A stretch of DNA of 64,000 nucleotides from JAAZNO01 sp964508025 (GCA_964508025.1 CAZDSF010000005.1:24508-88507), one strand, 5' to 3'; positions 25,296 to 36,728 are shown, numbered from the stretch's first letter. Numbers and translations: made by a program. The notes: generated by a model from the sequence alone, not told the origin.

Positions 25296-25764
25296 TACCC
25301 AGTTTCGGGATTCGGGGTGGAGCTGCCTCGACTGCGAAACAGAACGGGGGTGCAATTTCTCCTGCGCCTGGGAGCGCCCCGTTTGTGCGCATCGAGGGGC
25401 AGGTGCAATCCGTGAGGGTGCTGGGCAGTTGGGTGCTGCCGGTGGGGGGCATTCGTAGCACTGCAGCGGGTTTCTGCGTTCCCTGTAAGGCTCGCTGGAC
25501 GAATGTCTTGCCCGCGCTTCAGAGGCGTCGTGCGAGGCTTAGCACGATTTCGGTCATCTCCGTGTGGAATGTATTGATCAGGCATGTTGATACCGGCGAG
25601 GATTCCCGCTCTCCTCGCGCGCCCGCTGATGGTATTCATGGTCTCTGCGAATCAATTCGACCACCTGCGCCGGCGTCATACCTGCCAAGTCGCTTTTCAT
25701 GGCGGCGATGATGGCTGTGTGATTCAACAATCGGGCAGCGGTTAGAGCGATTCTCGGCCTCAAA
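25296..25764. other. Intergenic region without a convincing gene
   Basis: Several short frames are open on both strands but none has a ribosome binding site, family motif or credible composition. The part at 25578-25763 (minus) contains KSDLAGMTPAQVVELIRRDHEYHQRA, which may be a fused tail of the transposase debris to the right. I see no operator or RNA structure. Confidence 0.5.
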
Positions 25765-26350
25765 CTACGTCAGTCGGCGCTGTAGGAGCTGCTGCACCTG
25801 ACAATCATCCAAGAGTCGCTGGCGCACGAGCAACTGCTGGTTCAGCTTGAGCCGCTTCTTGGCCAGCCGCGACAAGCGGCGTTCCAACACTCCTAACTGA
25901 TGACGCACCTTCGCCAAGACGCTGTATGGCCGCTCCGGGCGCTGTTGCTCGCGATACTCGGCTTCAAGTTGAGCCACCAGGGCCGGCTGTGAGTCGCTCT
26001 GCTGTCGGGTGCTGGTTTCCTGGGCTTGCGCGGCGGTCAGCCTGGGGGAGACGGGGGCGGCGTTGTTGCGCGCTCACGGTCAAGCTGAGGCGCATCCTTG
26101 CAATCTCGATGAGGCGGTGGACATTGCGCATGCGCTGGCGGTGCTGGTGGTGCGCCTGCTGGCGCAGTGCGCGGGCCTGCCAGTGCAGGCCTGCCGGTGC
26201 AGACCGAAAACGCTAACCTTTGACTATGGGGATTGCTGGGAATGCAAGGTCACGTTGGAGGAAATCTGTCCGGAAATAGCCGGGTTGGTAGGGCCTGGGG
26301 TTCTTGACGTGCAGGGTCAGGCGCCGAGGCAATATGGTTGGTGAGCTGCC
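25765..26350 (-). pseudogene. Degenerate transposase remnant
   Basis: On the minus strand, pieces in two frames resemble a transposase: HVKNPRPYQPGYFRTDFLQRD near 26310-26250 in one frame, then LEAEYREQQRPERPYSVLAK and VRHQLGVLERRLSRLAKKRLKLNQQ at 25780-25975 in another. A stop and frameshifts separate them. The long basic coiled-coil is typical of the middle of some Chloroflexota transposases. No terminal repeats were found. From 26351 to 26517 I see only a small CCGGCA hairpin (26415-26430). Confidence 0.45.
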
Positions 26351-26517
26351 CGCACTGGAGGCGATATGTTTGCGTAGCAATATTCCCGTGTCACTTTCTC
26401 AGATTATCCCACGCCCGGCACGGATGCCGGCAGGTCCCACTTTTTGCGCAACCCTGCAATCGAAGTGATGGAGGTATATAAATAAACCTGCTGTAACCAT
26501 GTACAGGACGGGAAACA

Positions 26518-27947
<1,430 letters not shown>

Positions 27948-27951
<4 letters not shown>

Positions 27952-28619
27952 TTTTTCCTCGCTTTTTCAATCCAGCCTAAAGTGTTTTTGACCAATTCCT
28001 TCATTGCGGTGAAGTTGCCATCGGCAATCCAATCCTGGCGGATGAGTTTGCTCCCAATGCCGACGGCGCAGACGCCCGCCTGGAACCATTCGGCAAGGCT
28101 GGCTTCGGTGGGTTCGACGCCGCCGGTGGGCATGAGATTCGACCAGGGCATGGGGGCGCGTACCGACTTGATGAAGTCCACGCCGCCGACCGCGCCGCCG
28201 GGGAAGATCTTGCAAATCTCTACGCCCCATTCTTCGGCCTGCGAGATTTCGCTGACGCTGCCGCAGCCCGGCAGACAGGCGACTTTGCGGCGGTTGCAGA
28301 TGCGAATGACTTCCGGGTTGAGCAAGGGGCTGACGATGAAATGGGCGCCCAGTTGCATGTAGAGCGCGGCGGTAGCGGGTTCGACAATCGAACCGGCGCC
28401 GAGCATCAGCCGCTCATCGTTCTCGAATCGGCATCCGATTTGCTCGAAGACCAGATGGGCGCGCGGGCCGCGATTGGTAAATTCTATCGTCCGCGCCCCG
28501 CCTTCGAGACAGGCTTCGACAATGCGGCAGGCTGTATCTGGGTCGGGGTGGAAGAAGAGCGGCACCAGCCCCGTTTTGAGCAGGGTGGTCAGAACGGTCA
28601 GGCGGGTAGGTTGGGACAT
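27948..28619 (-). CDS. eda: 2-dehydro-3-deoxy-phosphogluconate (KDPG) aldolase
   Basis: A 223-residue class I aldolase. ARTIEFTNRGP holds the catalytic glutamate, GAGSIVEP the substrate loop, and VEICKIFPGG the Schiff-base lysine; LMPTGGVEP binds phosphate. It cleaves KDPG to pyruvate and glyceraldehyde-3-phosphate. It follows the KDG kinase and shares four nucleotides with the oxidoreductase gene, so it is clearly within unit B. Confidence 0.92.
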
Positions 28620-28654
28620 GAAAACTCCTGTAAGACTTCCAAAGTCTGATAATT

Positions 28655-29686
28655 TCAGCGACTGACGCGCCCAGAAGCGTCACCTGCCGCCAGCTTTTCG
28701 ACTTCGGCGCGCGTGACCAGGTTGAAGTCGCCGAAAATGGAATGTTTGAGCGCCGAGGCGGCTACCGCAAAGTTCAGGGCGCGCCGCGGGTCGTTGAATT
28801 GGGTCAATCCGTAAATCAGCCCGGCGGCAAAACTATCGCCGCCGCCCACGCGGTCAACCATCGGCAGAATGTCGTAAGTGGGGGCGGAGAACATTTGCTC
28901 GTCCTGCCAGAGCAGGGCGCTCCAGGCGTTGTGACTGGCGGAGCGCGAACCGCGCAGGGTGATGGCGATGGTTTTCAAGGAGGGGAAGCGGGCGTTGAGC
29001 GCTTCGCAGACGGCTTGATATTGCTCGGCGGAGACCTTGCCGCCCGTCACGTCCGCCCCCGCTGCGTGAATGCCGAAAACCTTTTCGGCGTCTTCTTCGT
29101 TGCCGATGGCAAGGTCGCACAGCCCGACCAGTTCGGACATCACTTCGCCCGCTGTTTTGCCCCAGCCCCATAATTTGGCGCGGTAGTTCAGGTCGCAGGA
29201 GATGACCAGGTTCTTGCGCCGCGCCGCCCGCAGGGCTTCGAGGCAGGCCTCGGCTGCCCCTTGCGAGACGGCGGGAGTGATGCCCGTCCAGTGCAGCCAG
29301 TCCGCGCCTGCCAGGGCTGCGTCCCAGTCCACCATGCCGGGCTGGATTTCGGCGAAAGCGGAATGGGCGCGGTCATAGACCACGTTGCTGCCGCGCTGCG
29401 CCGCGCCGTGTTCGAGGAAGTAAATCCCCAAGCGGCTGCCGCCCCGCAGGATGAAGCGGGTATCTACGCCATATTGCCGCAGGGACTGAATGCAGGCGTC
29501 GCCTAGCGGGTTGGCGGGCAGGCGCGAGACGAAAGCCGCTTCTAACCCGAAAATTGCCAGCGAGACGGCGACGTTCGACTCGCCGCCGCCATAGACGACA
29601 TCGAAGGAACGAGCTTGTGCGAAGCGCAACTGCCCAGGCGGGGATAGGCGCAGCATGATTTCGCCAAAGGTGATAACGCGGGTCAT
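28655..29686 (-). CDS. kdgK: 2-keto-3-deoxygluconate kinase (PfkB family)
   Basis: A 343-residue ribokinase-type enzyme. YGGGESNVAVSLA is the sugar-binding N-terminal box, and VDRVGGGDSFAAGLIYG carries the catalytic aspartate and anion hole. It should phosphorylate 2-keto-3-deoxygluconate to KDPG for the aldolase next to it. The ATG at 29686 has AAGGAG 5 nt upstream; the longer frame begins without one. Assignment to KDG rather than another ketose rests on the neighbouring aldolase. Confidence 0.88.
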   Translation of the reverse strand: MTRVITFGEIMLRLSPPGQLRFAQARSFDVVYGGGESNVAVSLAIFGLEAAFVSRLPANPLGDACIQSLRQYGVDTRFILRGGSRLGIYFLEHGAAQRGSNVVYDRAHSAFAEIQPGMVDWDAALAGADWLHWTGITPAVSQGAAEACLEALRAARRKNLVISCDLNYRAKLWGWGKTAGEVMSELVGLCDLAIGNEEDAEKVFGIHAAGADVTGGKVSAEQYQAVCEALNARFPSLKTIAITLRGSRSASHNAWSALLWQDEQMFSAPTYDILPMVDRVGGGDSFAAGLIYGLTQFNDPRRALNFAVAASALKHSIFGDFNLVTRAEVEKLAAGDASGRVSR

Positions 29687-29734
29687 GGGGTCTCCTTTCT
29701 GGCAGTCCAACGTCGGGAGACTGTGGACTCCGAA

Positions 29735-30493
29735 TTACAAACGCGGGATGTGAAATCCGCCATCCACATAAAACACCTGCCCGGTGGAGTAAGGGAACAG
29801 CCCTTCGGCAATGGCAGCCACCGCTTTGCCCACATCGGCGGGACTGCCCCAGCGAGGGATGGGAAAGACGCCGGCAGCAATCATCTGGTCGTATTTCTCG
29901 TGGACGGCGGCGGTCATGTCGGTTTCGATGATGCCGGGGCGGATTTCGTAAACGCCGATGCCGAACTCCGCCAGCCGCGCCGCCCACAGGGTGGTCATCA
30001 TCGCCAGGCCGGCCTTGCTGATACAGTATTCGGCGCGGTTGGGGCTGGCCGTCACGGCGCTAATCGAGGTGATGTTGACGATTTTGGGCGATTCGGGTTT
30101 GAGGTCAATCATCGCCCGCGCCACGCGCTGGGTGAGGAAGAACGGCCCCCGCAGGTTGACGCGCAGCACTTCATCGTAACTTTCCGGCGAAGCCAAAAGC
30201 ATATCGGCGCGAAGGCGCGGCGCCATGCCGGCGTTGTTGACCAGCAGGTTGAGCGTCCCGGCGGTTTGCAGGACGCGCTGCAGCAAGGCTTCGTGCTGGT
30301 CGAGGTCGCCCACATCGGCGCGGACAAGGAAACCATCCCCGCCGGCATTTTTCACCGCCTGGAGTGCGGCTTCAGCGGCGGCCTGGTCGGAGCGGTAGTT
30401 GAGGGCAATCGTCCAGCCGCGGCTTGCCAGGGCTTCGGCGATGCCGCGCCCGATGCCGCGTCCCGCGCCTGTGACCAGCGCCACGCCGTTCAT
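29735..30493 (-). CDS. Short-chain dehydrogenase/reductase
   Basis: A 252-residue SDR. TGAGRGIG binds NAD(P), NNAGMAP is the structural loop, and the catalytic set is Ser in ITSISAV with YCISK. KduD-like or 3-oxo-sugar reductase activity is possible: in uronate pathways a KduD converts diketo-deoxygluconate to KDG, and this gene lies between GH88 and the KDG kinase. The start at 30493 has GGAGG 4 nt upstream and overlaps the GH88 stop (ATGA). No KduI isomerase was found beside it. Confidence 0.87.
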   Translation of the reverse strand: MNGVALVTGAGRGIGRGIAEALASRGWTIALNYRSDQAAAEAALQAVKNAGGDGFLVRADVGDLDQHEALLQRVLQTAGTLNLLVNNAGMAPRLRADMLLASPESYDEVLRVNLRGPFFLTQRVARAMIDLKPESPKIVNITSISAVTASPNRAEYCISKAGLAMMTTLWAARLAEFGIGVYEIRPGIIETDMTAAVHEKYDQMIAAGVFPIPRWGSPADVGKAVAAIAEGLFPYSTGQVFYVDGGFHIPRL

Positions 30494-31581
30494 GCGCCCT
30501 CCAGCAGCGTGAGCGCCTGGTCGAGCGCCTGGACGAAGAAGTATTCGCCCCACATCACGCTTTCGTCCACGCCGAGATTTTTGGGGCGGTGGTACACGCC
30601 ATGTTTGAGAATGCCTTCCCAGCCCGGGGTATCGTTGGCGAGGTATTCCGGCGTGGTCAGCGTTGCCAGGGCGTTCAGGGCAAAGTCGCGGTAGGCGGTG
30701 TTTTGGGTCAGGTCGAACAGGTTGAGCAGCCCGCAGGCGGCAATGGCGGCGGCGGAACTATCCACCAGAACCGGACGGCGGGGGTCATCGTAATCGTTGG
30801 GTGGGATGCCATCGGCGGGGGTGCGCTTGAGGTAGAAACGGGCGCAGGCTTCGGCGGTTTCCAGATAGTCCGTTTCGCCGGTCATCTGATAGGCCGTCCC
30901 GAAGCCGTACAACGCCCAGGCCAGCCCCCGCGCCCAGGCCGAGTCGCCGCGCCAGCCCTGATGGGTGGTCTGCCGCAGAAACTCGCCCGTTTGCAGGTCG
31001 AAAATGCCTTCGTGGGCGGTGGAGCCGTCGCCGCGCACCAAATAGCGGCGGGTGGTCTGACAGTGGGCGTGCGCTTTGCGGAGCAGGTCGTCATCTCCTG
31101 TTTGCTGGGCGGCATAGAAGACAATCCCGACGTTCATCATGATGTCAATGAACAGGGAGTCATCGGCCACGAAAGAGCGCAGGTATTGCCCTTTTTCTTT
31201 GAAGCGCAGGCCCATCGTCTGCCCGGCGGTGATGACCACCTGGTTGAGGGACTCGTCGCCGGTCAAGTCGTACCAGCGTTTGTAGGTGGACCAGAAGAGG
31301 AAGCCCAGGTCATGCACAGCGCGGTCGGTTTTGCGATGCTCGAGCAGAAGCGAGTAGCGTTCGGCTTTGGCGCGCCATGCGGCGCTGCCCGTGCGGGCGT
31401 GGAAAATCCACATCATGCCGCCTAGAAAGCCTTCGCACCAGTTCGTCCAGGTCTCGCCGCCGTGTTGCCAGCGTCCGTTGACGGTGTACATCGGGAAATA
31501 GTCGGGATAGTTCTCGCTCAGCGCGGCAACCTGTTTTTGGGCAAGGTCGAAGGCGTGGCGTAGGGCTGGAAGGATGTCCAT
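30490..31581 (-). CDS. GH88 unsaturated glucuronyl hydrolase
   Basis: A 363-residue alpha6/alpha6-barrel protein of GH88. HDLGFLFWSTYKRW holds one catalytic aspartate and DDSLFIDIMMN the other; WTNWCEGFLGGMMW and LAWALYGF are other conserved boxes. It removes the 4,5-unsaturated uronate left by a polysaccharide lyase, in the cytoplasm (no signal peptide). This is the strongest evidence that unit B handles lyase products of a uronic-acid-containing polymer. Confidence 0.93.
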   Translation of the reverse strand: MDILPALRHAFDLAQKQVAALSENYPDYFPMYTVNGRWQHGGETWTNWCEGFLGGMMWIFHARTGSAAWRAKAERYSLLLEHRKTDRAVHDLGFLFWSTYKRWYDLTGDESLNQVVITAGQTMGLRFKEKGQYLRSFVADDSLFIDIMMNVGIVFYAAQQTGDDDLLRKAHAHCQTTRRYLVRGDGSTAHEGIFDLQTGEFLRQTTHQGWRGDSAWARGLAWALYGFGTAYQMTGETDYLETAEACARFYLKRTPADGIPPNDYDDPRRPVLVDSSAAAIAACGLLNLFDLTQNTAYRDFALNALATLTTPEYLANDTPGWEGILKHGVYHRPKNLGVDESVMWGEYFFVQALDQALTLLEGA

Positions 31582-31583
31582 GT

Positions 31584-32927
31584 TTACTTGTTCTCCAAAA
31601 AGGCTCGAATCCCATCCAGCAGAATCTGTTCGCTTTCAGGGGCGAAGGGGGCGGGGTGATTGCACCAAACGTTGCCGAGTTCGACTTCGTAGCCGCCTTC
31701 GAGAATCTGCTGGCGGGTGGAGAGATAGGCGACGACGCCATTGGCGTAGCAGACCGGCGCGATGGTCTGGTCAGGGAACATGCGCCGCAGGTTTAAGCCG
31801 TACTCAACGCTGGCTTCGGCGCCGATACCGAGCAGGGCGACGTTTTTGGCGAAGCGCCAGGCGCTGAGCCGCACAGGGACATCGGGGCGCAGGCGGTTTT
31901 CGGGGTCTGCCAGCAGATAGCGGGCAAAGGCGGCCCAATCCGGCTCCCAGGGTGGGCGGTGGGCATAGTCGGTAGCGGCCATCTTTTGGAAATGCTCCAG
32001 CGGAGGGATAGGGGCGAGGGGTAGGAAGACTTCGGTCGAGCGGCAATCCAGTTGCGGGTCGAGGGCAGCGGGCGGGGCGGCGTTCAGGGCGGCGGTCACA
32101 CTTTCGCCCAGTTCCCGCCCCAGGCGCAGCACGTCCTGATATGTACCGAAAAATTCGCCGCGTTCATCGGTGACGTTGGGGTTGATTTCGGCTTCGCAGC
32201 CAGGCAGGTAGATGGCGGTGCAGTCGGGCAGGGCCGCTTCGATGTACCGCCGCGCCGCGCCGGGGAACTCGGCGGTGATGATGTTGCTGGTGCTGCCCAG
32301 CGTGTCGGCGTGGCAGGCATAGTTGAACAAGACCAGGCGGCGCGGGCTAACCGTGTCGGCAAATTGCAGGATGATGGCCTGTTCATCGCGGGGGCCGGCA
32401 GGGTTGGGCAGCATTTCGATTTCGCCGTTGGCGTTGGGCCGGCGGCGATTGATGCCAAAGGTGACGTGGGCGGTCGCGTGGGTCAGGCGATAGTCCCCAT
32501 CGAGACGGCTGAGGGCCAGGGCGGCGTCGGTCAGGATGGTCTGTTCGAGGCGGTCGAGATATTGCTGGTCGGCTTCGCCGTAGTCCATGAAACTATAGGG
32601 GATGACGGGGCCGCTGTGATTGTGGGAGGCGACGAGCAGGACGTTCTGCGGCGGGACGCCGAAACGCTCCTGGAACTGGCGCGTGATGCCGTCATAGAAG
32701 TATTCTGCCAGCCCAATCAGGTCGGCGGCAACCAGCAGCGCGCGAGTTTCGCCGCGCTGGAAGGCGACGGTTTGCAGGATGAGCGGGTCGGCGACGGCGG
32801 TGCTGCCCCCCACGCGCTCGGCGTAGCCCATCAGGCGGGCGCCCACCGCGGGCGTAATGTCGGAGACGGCAAGGCCGATCTGTAACGACGAGGGGTTGTC
32901 GGCGGAACGTGCGCGTTCGTTCATCAT
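31584..32927 (-). CDS. Neutral/alkaline ceramidase-like protein
   Basis: A 447-residue protein related to the N-terminal domain of neutral non-lysosomal ceramidase. IGLAVSDITPAVGARLMGY begins it, and SHNHSGPVIPYS, NYACHADTLGS and GCEAEINP carry the zinc-ligand histidines and glutamate seen in the family. No signal peptide is visible, so unlike animal and Pseudomonas ceramidases it is probably cytoplasmic. Such proteins recur in bacterial sugar operons with unknown amidase-like roles; an N-acyl or ester bond on a sugar is a guess. The start directly abuts the cysteine hydrolase stop (TGA then ATG). Confidence 0.82.
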   Translation of the reverse strand: MMNERARSADNPSSLQIGLAVSDITPAVGARLMGYAERVGGSTAVADPLILQTVAFQRGETRALLVAADLIGLAEYFYDGITRQFQERFGVPPQNVLLVASHNHSGPVIPYSFMDYGEADQQYLDRLEQTILTDAALALSRLDGDYRLTHATAHVTFGINRRRPNANGEIEMLPNPAGPRDEQAIILQFADTVSPRRLVLFNYACHADTLGSTSNIITAEFPGAARRYIEAALPDCTAIYLPGCEAEINPNVTDERGEFFGTYQDVLRLGRELGESVTAALNAAPPAALDPQLDCRSTEVFLPLAPIPPLEHFQKMAATDYAHRPPWEPDWAAFARYLLADPENRLRPDVPVRLSAWRFAKNVALLGIGAEASVEYGLNLRRMFPDQTIAPVCYANGVVAYLSTRQQILEGGYEVELGNVWCNHPAPFAPESEQILLDGIRAFLENK

Positions 32928-33551
32928 TCATCCTTTCGCATTCATCGTTTCAATGACTTCATCCGTGGTCAATACGCGCCCTAACTTGCGGCGGACGATG
33001 TCGAGGACGGCGTCCTGGATGTGCGGCCAGAGGGTGGCGCATCCATCGGAGACGAGGGTGACGTGGTACTCGCGCGTGGAGGCGCTGAAGGTCGTGCCAA
33101 GCACGCACAGGTCGGTCATCACCCCCGTAATGACGAGATGCCGAATATCTCGGGCGCGCAGGAGCTGGTCGAGGGGCGTGCCGTAGAATTTGTCCAGCGA
33201 GTAGCCCTGGATAACGGCTTCATTCGGCAGGGGCGCAAGCGGCGGGTAGATTTCGGGGCTTTCGGGGCCGACGGCGTCCAACTGACAGTTGCCCGAAGGA
33301 TGCCCGTACCCTGTTGGCTGTCCGGGGAGGGGCGGCAGGTGTTCGATGCCGAAAGGGTCAACCCGCTGGGTGGGGATGGTGGGACTGGCGACAAAGGCGG
33401 TGTAGATGACGGGCAAGCCGTGCGCGCGGAACGCATCCCGCAGCCGCTGGATGTTGGGGATGATTGCCAGCCCCGGCGGGACGGTGAGTGAGGCTTCGGG
33501 GTGCAGGAAGCCGGTTTGCATGTCTATGATCAAGAGGGCGGTGCGATTCAT
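32928..33551 (-). CDS. Isochorismatase-like cysteine hydrolase
   Basis: A 207-residue protein of the isochorismatase/nicotinamidase superfamily. LLIIDMQTGF contains the catalytic aspartate, GYSLDKFYGTPLDQLL the lysine, and GVMTDLCVLGT the nucleophilic cysteine. It should hydrolyse an amide or carbamoyl bond. In unit B it may act with the ceramidase-like protein on an amide substituent, but the substrate is unknown. Confidence 0.88.
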   Translation of the reverse strand: MNRTALLIIDMQTGFLHPEASLTVPPGLAIIPNIQRLRDAFRAHGLPVIYTAFVASPTIPTQRVDPFGIEHLPPLPGQPTGYGHPSGNCQLDAVGPESPEIYPPLAPLPNEAVIQGYSLDKFYGTPLDQLLRARDIRHLVITGVMTDLCVLGTTFSASTREYHVTLVSDGCATLWPHIQDAVLDIVRRKLGRVLTTDEVIETMNAKG

Positions 33552-33598
33552 GGGCTATTCTCGTTATGTGTTACGCAGAGAGGGACGCGCAGCGTGTT

Positions 33599-34615
33599 TT
33601 ACGTCATGTGGTCGTACTGCCACAAATCCACCACGCCTTTGAGCGGGCGGCCTTCCAGGTAGGCGGCGGCGTTGTCGAGGGCGTAGAGGCCGCAGTCTAC
33701 GCGGCGGTCGGCGGTGGGGCCGGCGATGTGCGGAGTGAGGAAGACGTTGGGCAGACCGCGCAGGGGCGAATCAGCGGGCAGGGGTTCTTCCGCATAAACA
33801 TCCAGCGCCAGGGTCACGCTGCGCTCGCGCGCCAGCCGTATCAGGGCGGCTTCGTCCACCACTCTGCCGCGTCCACTGTTGACGAAAATTCCGCCGTCGG
33901 GCAGGCGGCTGAGCAGTTCCCACGTCACCACGCCGCGCGTTTCGGGGATGAGGGGGGCGAGTTCCACCACGATTTCGTTATCGCCGAAGAGGGCTTCCAG
34001 GCTCTCAGCGCGGGTCACGCCGGCGGCGGCGAATTTTTCGGGCGGGTCGTGGGGGGCATGGGCGGAAATCTGACAGTCGAAGGGGCGCAGCAGTTGGACG
34101 AGGGCCTGGGCGATGTGGCCGAAGCCGTGGATGCCCACTTTGCGCCCGAACAGGCTGCGCGGCCCCGTAAAGGTCTGCGGATTCCAGGGGCGATCATCCC
34201 ACTCCTTGTGGATGTGCATGGAAATCTGGTGATAGGCGGCCTGACGCAGCGCAGCCAGGATTTGCAACAGGCAATGCTCGGCTACCAGCCGCCCGATGGA
34301 ATCGCCCCAGTTGGTGACGAGGATGCCTTGTTCCAGAATGCGGCGCGAAATCATCCAGCGCACCGAACCGCCGCTGGAGGCGATGTAGCGCAGCGAGGAG
34401 GCGCGGGCGGGCAGGTCATCGGGCAGTTCGAAGACGTTCCAGCCGGTGAGCAGGATGGGGGAGTGCGTTTCGTTTAGGGCCGCGATGGCGGCATCCACGC
34501 CGAGCGCAGCGTTCACGAAGCGGGTCTCGAAGGGCAGGTCGGGGCGCAGCGCCAGCGCCGGGGCGATAAACTCGGCGTAGTTGGAGGGTTCCATGAAGAC
34601 GGGAATAGTAAGCAT
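33599..34615 (-). CDS. D-isomer-specific 2-hydroxyacid dehydrogenase
   Basis: A 338-residue NAD-dependent enzyme. GIHGFGHIAQAL is the dinucleotide fold, NSGRGRVVDE carries the substrate arginine region, and the catalytic histidine is in LTPHIAG. The family interconverts 2-hydroxyacids and 2-ketoacids. Substrate unknown; a sugar acid such as a 2-ketouronate is suggested by the neighbours. Confidence 0.9.
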   Translation of the reverse strand: MLTIPVFMEPSNYAEFIAPALALRPDLPFETRFVNAALGVDAAIAALNETHSPILLTGWNVFELPDDLPARASSLRYIASSGGSVRWMISRRILEQGILVTNWGDSIGRLVAEHCLLQILAALRQAAYHQISMHIHKEWDDRPWNPQTFTGPRSLFGRKVGIHGFGHIAQALVQLLRPFDCQISAHAPHDPPEKFAAAGVTRAESLEALFGDNEIVVELAPLIPETRGVVTWELLSRLPDGGIFVNSGRGRVVDEAALIRLARERSVTLALDVYAEEPLPADSPLRGLPNVFLTPHIAGPTADRRVDCGLYALDNAAAYLEGRPLKGVVDLWQYDHMT

Positions 34616-34630
34616 AGCAGTTCTCAGTCC

Positions 34631-35473
34631 TTAGTTCGTTTTCAGTGACCAGTTGCGGAAAAGTTTCACGTCGCGGGAGACCTGTTCGAGGGCGGCTTCG
34701 GCGCTGAGGAGGGCGAAACAGTTCTCGTCGCGGTATTCGCCGAAGAAGATGACGGGTATCTCGGCGAGATGGGGGAGCAGGGGCAGAATCTCGCGCCAGG
34801 GGGTATTGCCCGCGCCGAGCGGACCAAACTCCGCCGATTGATTGCGTTGTCCCCCACAGTGACGGTGATTGCCGTCCACCCAGCGGAAATCCTTCACGCC
34901 GAGCGCGGCGATGTGGTCGGAAATCAGGTCGAGGCTCATTAGCCAGCCCAGCCCGCCGCCTTCGATGGTCGCGTGCGCAGGGTCGTAGTATAGGCCAAGA
35001 TGGGCCGGGTCTATGCCTTCCAGGACGTAGTCCAGGTCGCAGAGGTTGGCGCCGAACTGCTCGCAGGAGTGGTTTTGGATGAGTCCCGTGATGCCCAAAT
35101 CAGCATTGAGAGCAGCGAGGTCGCGCAGGCAGGCGCGGACTTCCGTCCGCAGGGCGCGCAGGCTGCCAAACTCGCGGTAGAGCCAGTTGTTGACCTGGTA
35201 ATGCGTCACGCCGAGGGCGCGGGCGGTTTGCAAGACGCGGCGCGTCAGCGGGTCATCGGCGCGCTGGATAGCGGTGGTGATTTTGCCAATCCGCAGCCCC
35301 TGGGCAGCGAGAATCTCAGCGGCGCGGGGCAGCTCGGTCTCCGCCGCTTCGGGGCGAAGATTGCCGTTGGGACGGACGCTCAAATCCAGCCCGTCCAGCC
35401 CCATTGCGCCAGCGCGGGCGGCGAGTTCGGGCAGGGGCACATCCTGGAAGAATTCGGCGAAGAGCAGCAACAT
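34631..35473 (-). CDS. Sugar phosphate isomerase/epimerase-type TIM barrel
   Basis: A 280-residue AP-endonuclease-2-fold protein. MLLLFAEFFQDVPLPEL is the first strand, and QNHSCEQFG, YYDPAHATIEGG, VKDFRWVDGN and GEYRDENC hold His, Asp and Glu metal ligands of sugar epimerases. Substrate unknown. It lies 13 bp after the aminotransferase stop in the same direction, so co-expression is clear. Confidence 0.88.
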   Translation of the reverse strand: MLLLFAEFFQDVPLPELAARAGAMGLDGLDLSVRPNGNLRPEAAETELPRAAEILAAQGLRIGKITTAIQRADDPLTRRVLQTARALGVTHYQVNNWLYREFGSLRALRTEVRACLRDLAALNADLGITGLIQNHSCEQFGANLCDLDYVLEGIDPAHLGLYYDPAHATIEGGGLGWLMSLDLISDHIAALGVKDFRWVDGNHRHCGGQRNQSAEFGPLGAGNTPWREILPLLPHLAEIPVIFFGEYRDENCFALLSAEAALEQVSRDVKLFRNWSLKTN

Positions 35474-35486
35474 GCACTTCCCTCGC

Positions 35487-36728
35487 TCAGACCGGTTCCA
35501 CAGATTGAAGCGCAGTCTCGATGACCTCCGCCGCGAGTTCGATCTCGGCGGGGGAGTAGAGCGGATTCACGTCAATATGCACGGCGCGGCTGAGCAGGTC
35601 GAGCGTGCGCGGGCAGGCTTCGGGCGAGTAGTCCACCGGGCGGGGGGCGGAGGCCCAGGGCTGGTTGGCGGCGTTCCAGGCGCGTTTATTGACGATGGGT
35701 GTCCAGTGGGTGTATACGTGATAGTCCACTTCGGCGGGATCGTAGAGGGTGTAGGCTTCCACGTTCCCCTCGCTGATGACGCCGGCGAGGGCTTTGGCGT
35801 GCTGCGCGCTGCGGGCAAAGAAAATGAAGGCGATACTCGCGTCGCCCTGCGGGTCGGGAATTTGTTGCAGGGTCACGCCTTGCGCTTCGGCGACGGGGCG
35901 CACGGCGGCTTGCAGGACGGCCTTGTAGGCGCGCATGGTTGTCAGCAGCGGGTCGAGTTTATCCAGTTGCGCCAGGGCGACGGCGGCGAGCAGTTCGGGC
36001 ATACGGAAGTTGACGCCCCACAGGATACTCTCGGCGGGCAGGTTGTTGCGCAGACCGCCGATGACATCGTGGTACATCAGGGCGCGCTGGTAGATGTCTT
36101 CGTCATCGGTCAGAACCATGCCGCCTTCGCCCGAAGTAATGATTTTGTTGAATTGCAGGCTGAAACAGCCTGCGTCTCCAAACGCGCCGAGTCGCTGCCC
36201 GTGATACGAAGCGCCGTCAGCCTGCGCGGTGTCTTCGATGACTTTGAGATTGTGGGCGCGGGCGAAAGCCATCAGTTCAGCCATGCGGCAGGGGACGCCG
36301 CGCATGTGGACGGGGATGATGGCGCGGGTGTAAGGGCTGAGGCGGTTGGGCAGGTCGGCAGGGTCGAGGGTCAGGCTTTCGTCCACTTCGGCGACAACGG
36401 GAATGGCGCCCACAGCCAGCACGGCGGAGGCGGTGGCAATCCAGGTGTAGGCGGGGATGATGACTTCATCGCCGGGGCCGAGTCCCAGGGCTTGCAGAGC
36501 GGTGACGAGCGCCGCGGTGCCGCTGGTGACCGCCAGGGCGTACTTTGCGCCCATCTTTTCGGCGAAACGTTTCTCCAATGCTTCCACTTTGGAGGGCGCG
36601 TCGGTGGGGCCGTAATAGCGAAACAGGCGTTTCTGGCGGATGGAATCCACAGCTTGCGCGATTTCGGCGTCATCCAGGATATTGCCGCCGGGGTACATCG
36701 GCGGGCAGGGATGGGGGAGGGAGGTCAT
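35487..36728 (-). CDS. DegT/DnrJ/EryC1/StrS-family PLP aminotransferase
   Basis: A 413-residue PLP enzyme acting on keto-sugars. TSGTAALVTALQALG binds PLP phosphate, IPVHMRGVPCRM and EDTAQADGASY follow, and the Schiff-base lysine is in FSLQFNKIITSGEGG (with Asn before Lys rather than the common His or Asn-His pattern). The C-terminal part is normal length. Sugar aminotransferases usually make amino sugars, so its place in a degradative operon is unusual: it may remove an amino group instead (inference). Confidence 0.9.
   Translation of the reverse strand: MTSLPHPCPPMYPGGNILDDAEIAQAVDSIRQKRLFRYYGPTDAPSKVEALEKRFAEKMGAKYALAVTSGTAALVTALQALGLGPGDEVIIPAYTWIATASAVLAVGAIPVVAEVDESLTLDPADLPNRLSPYTRAIIPVHMRGVPCRMAELMAFARAHNLKVIEDTAQADGASYHGQRLGAFGDAGCFSLQFNKIITSGEGGMVLTDDEDIYQRALMYHDVIGGLRNNLPAESILWGVNFRMPELLAAVALAQLDKLDPLLTTMRAYKAVLQAAVRPVAEAQGVTLQQIPDPQGDASIAFIFFARSAQHAKALAGVISEGNVEAYTLYDPAEVDYHVYTHWTPIVNKRAWNAANQPWASAPRPVDYSPEACPRTLDLLSRAVHIDVNPLYSPAEIELAAEVIETALQSVEPV

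Noticed and set aside
26415..26430. CCGGCA-CGGA-TGCCGG hairpin as a terminator of unit B
   Set aside because: It is over 80 bp past the last stop, has only six pairs and no T-run on the minus strand.
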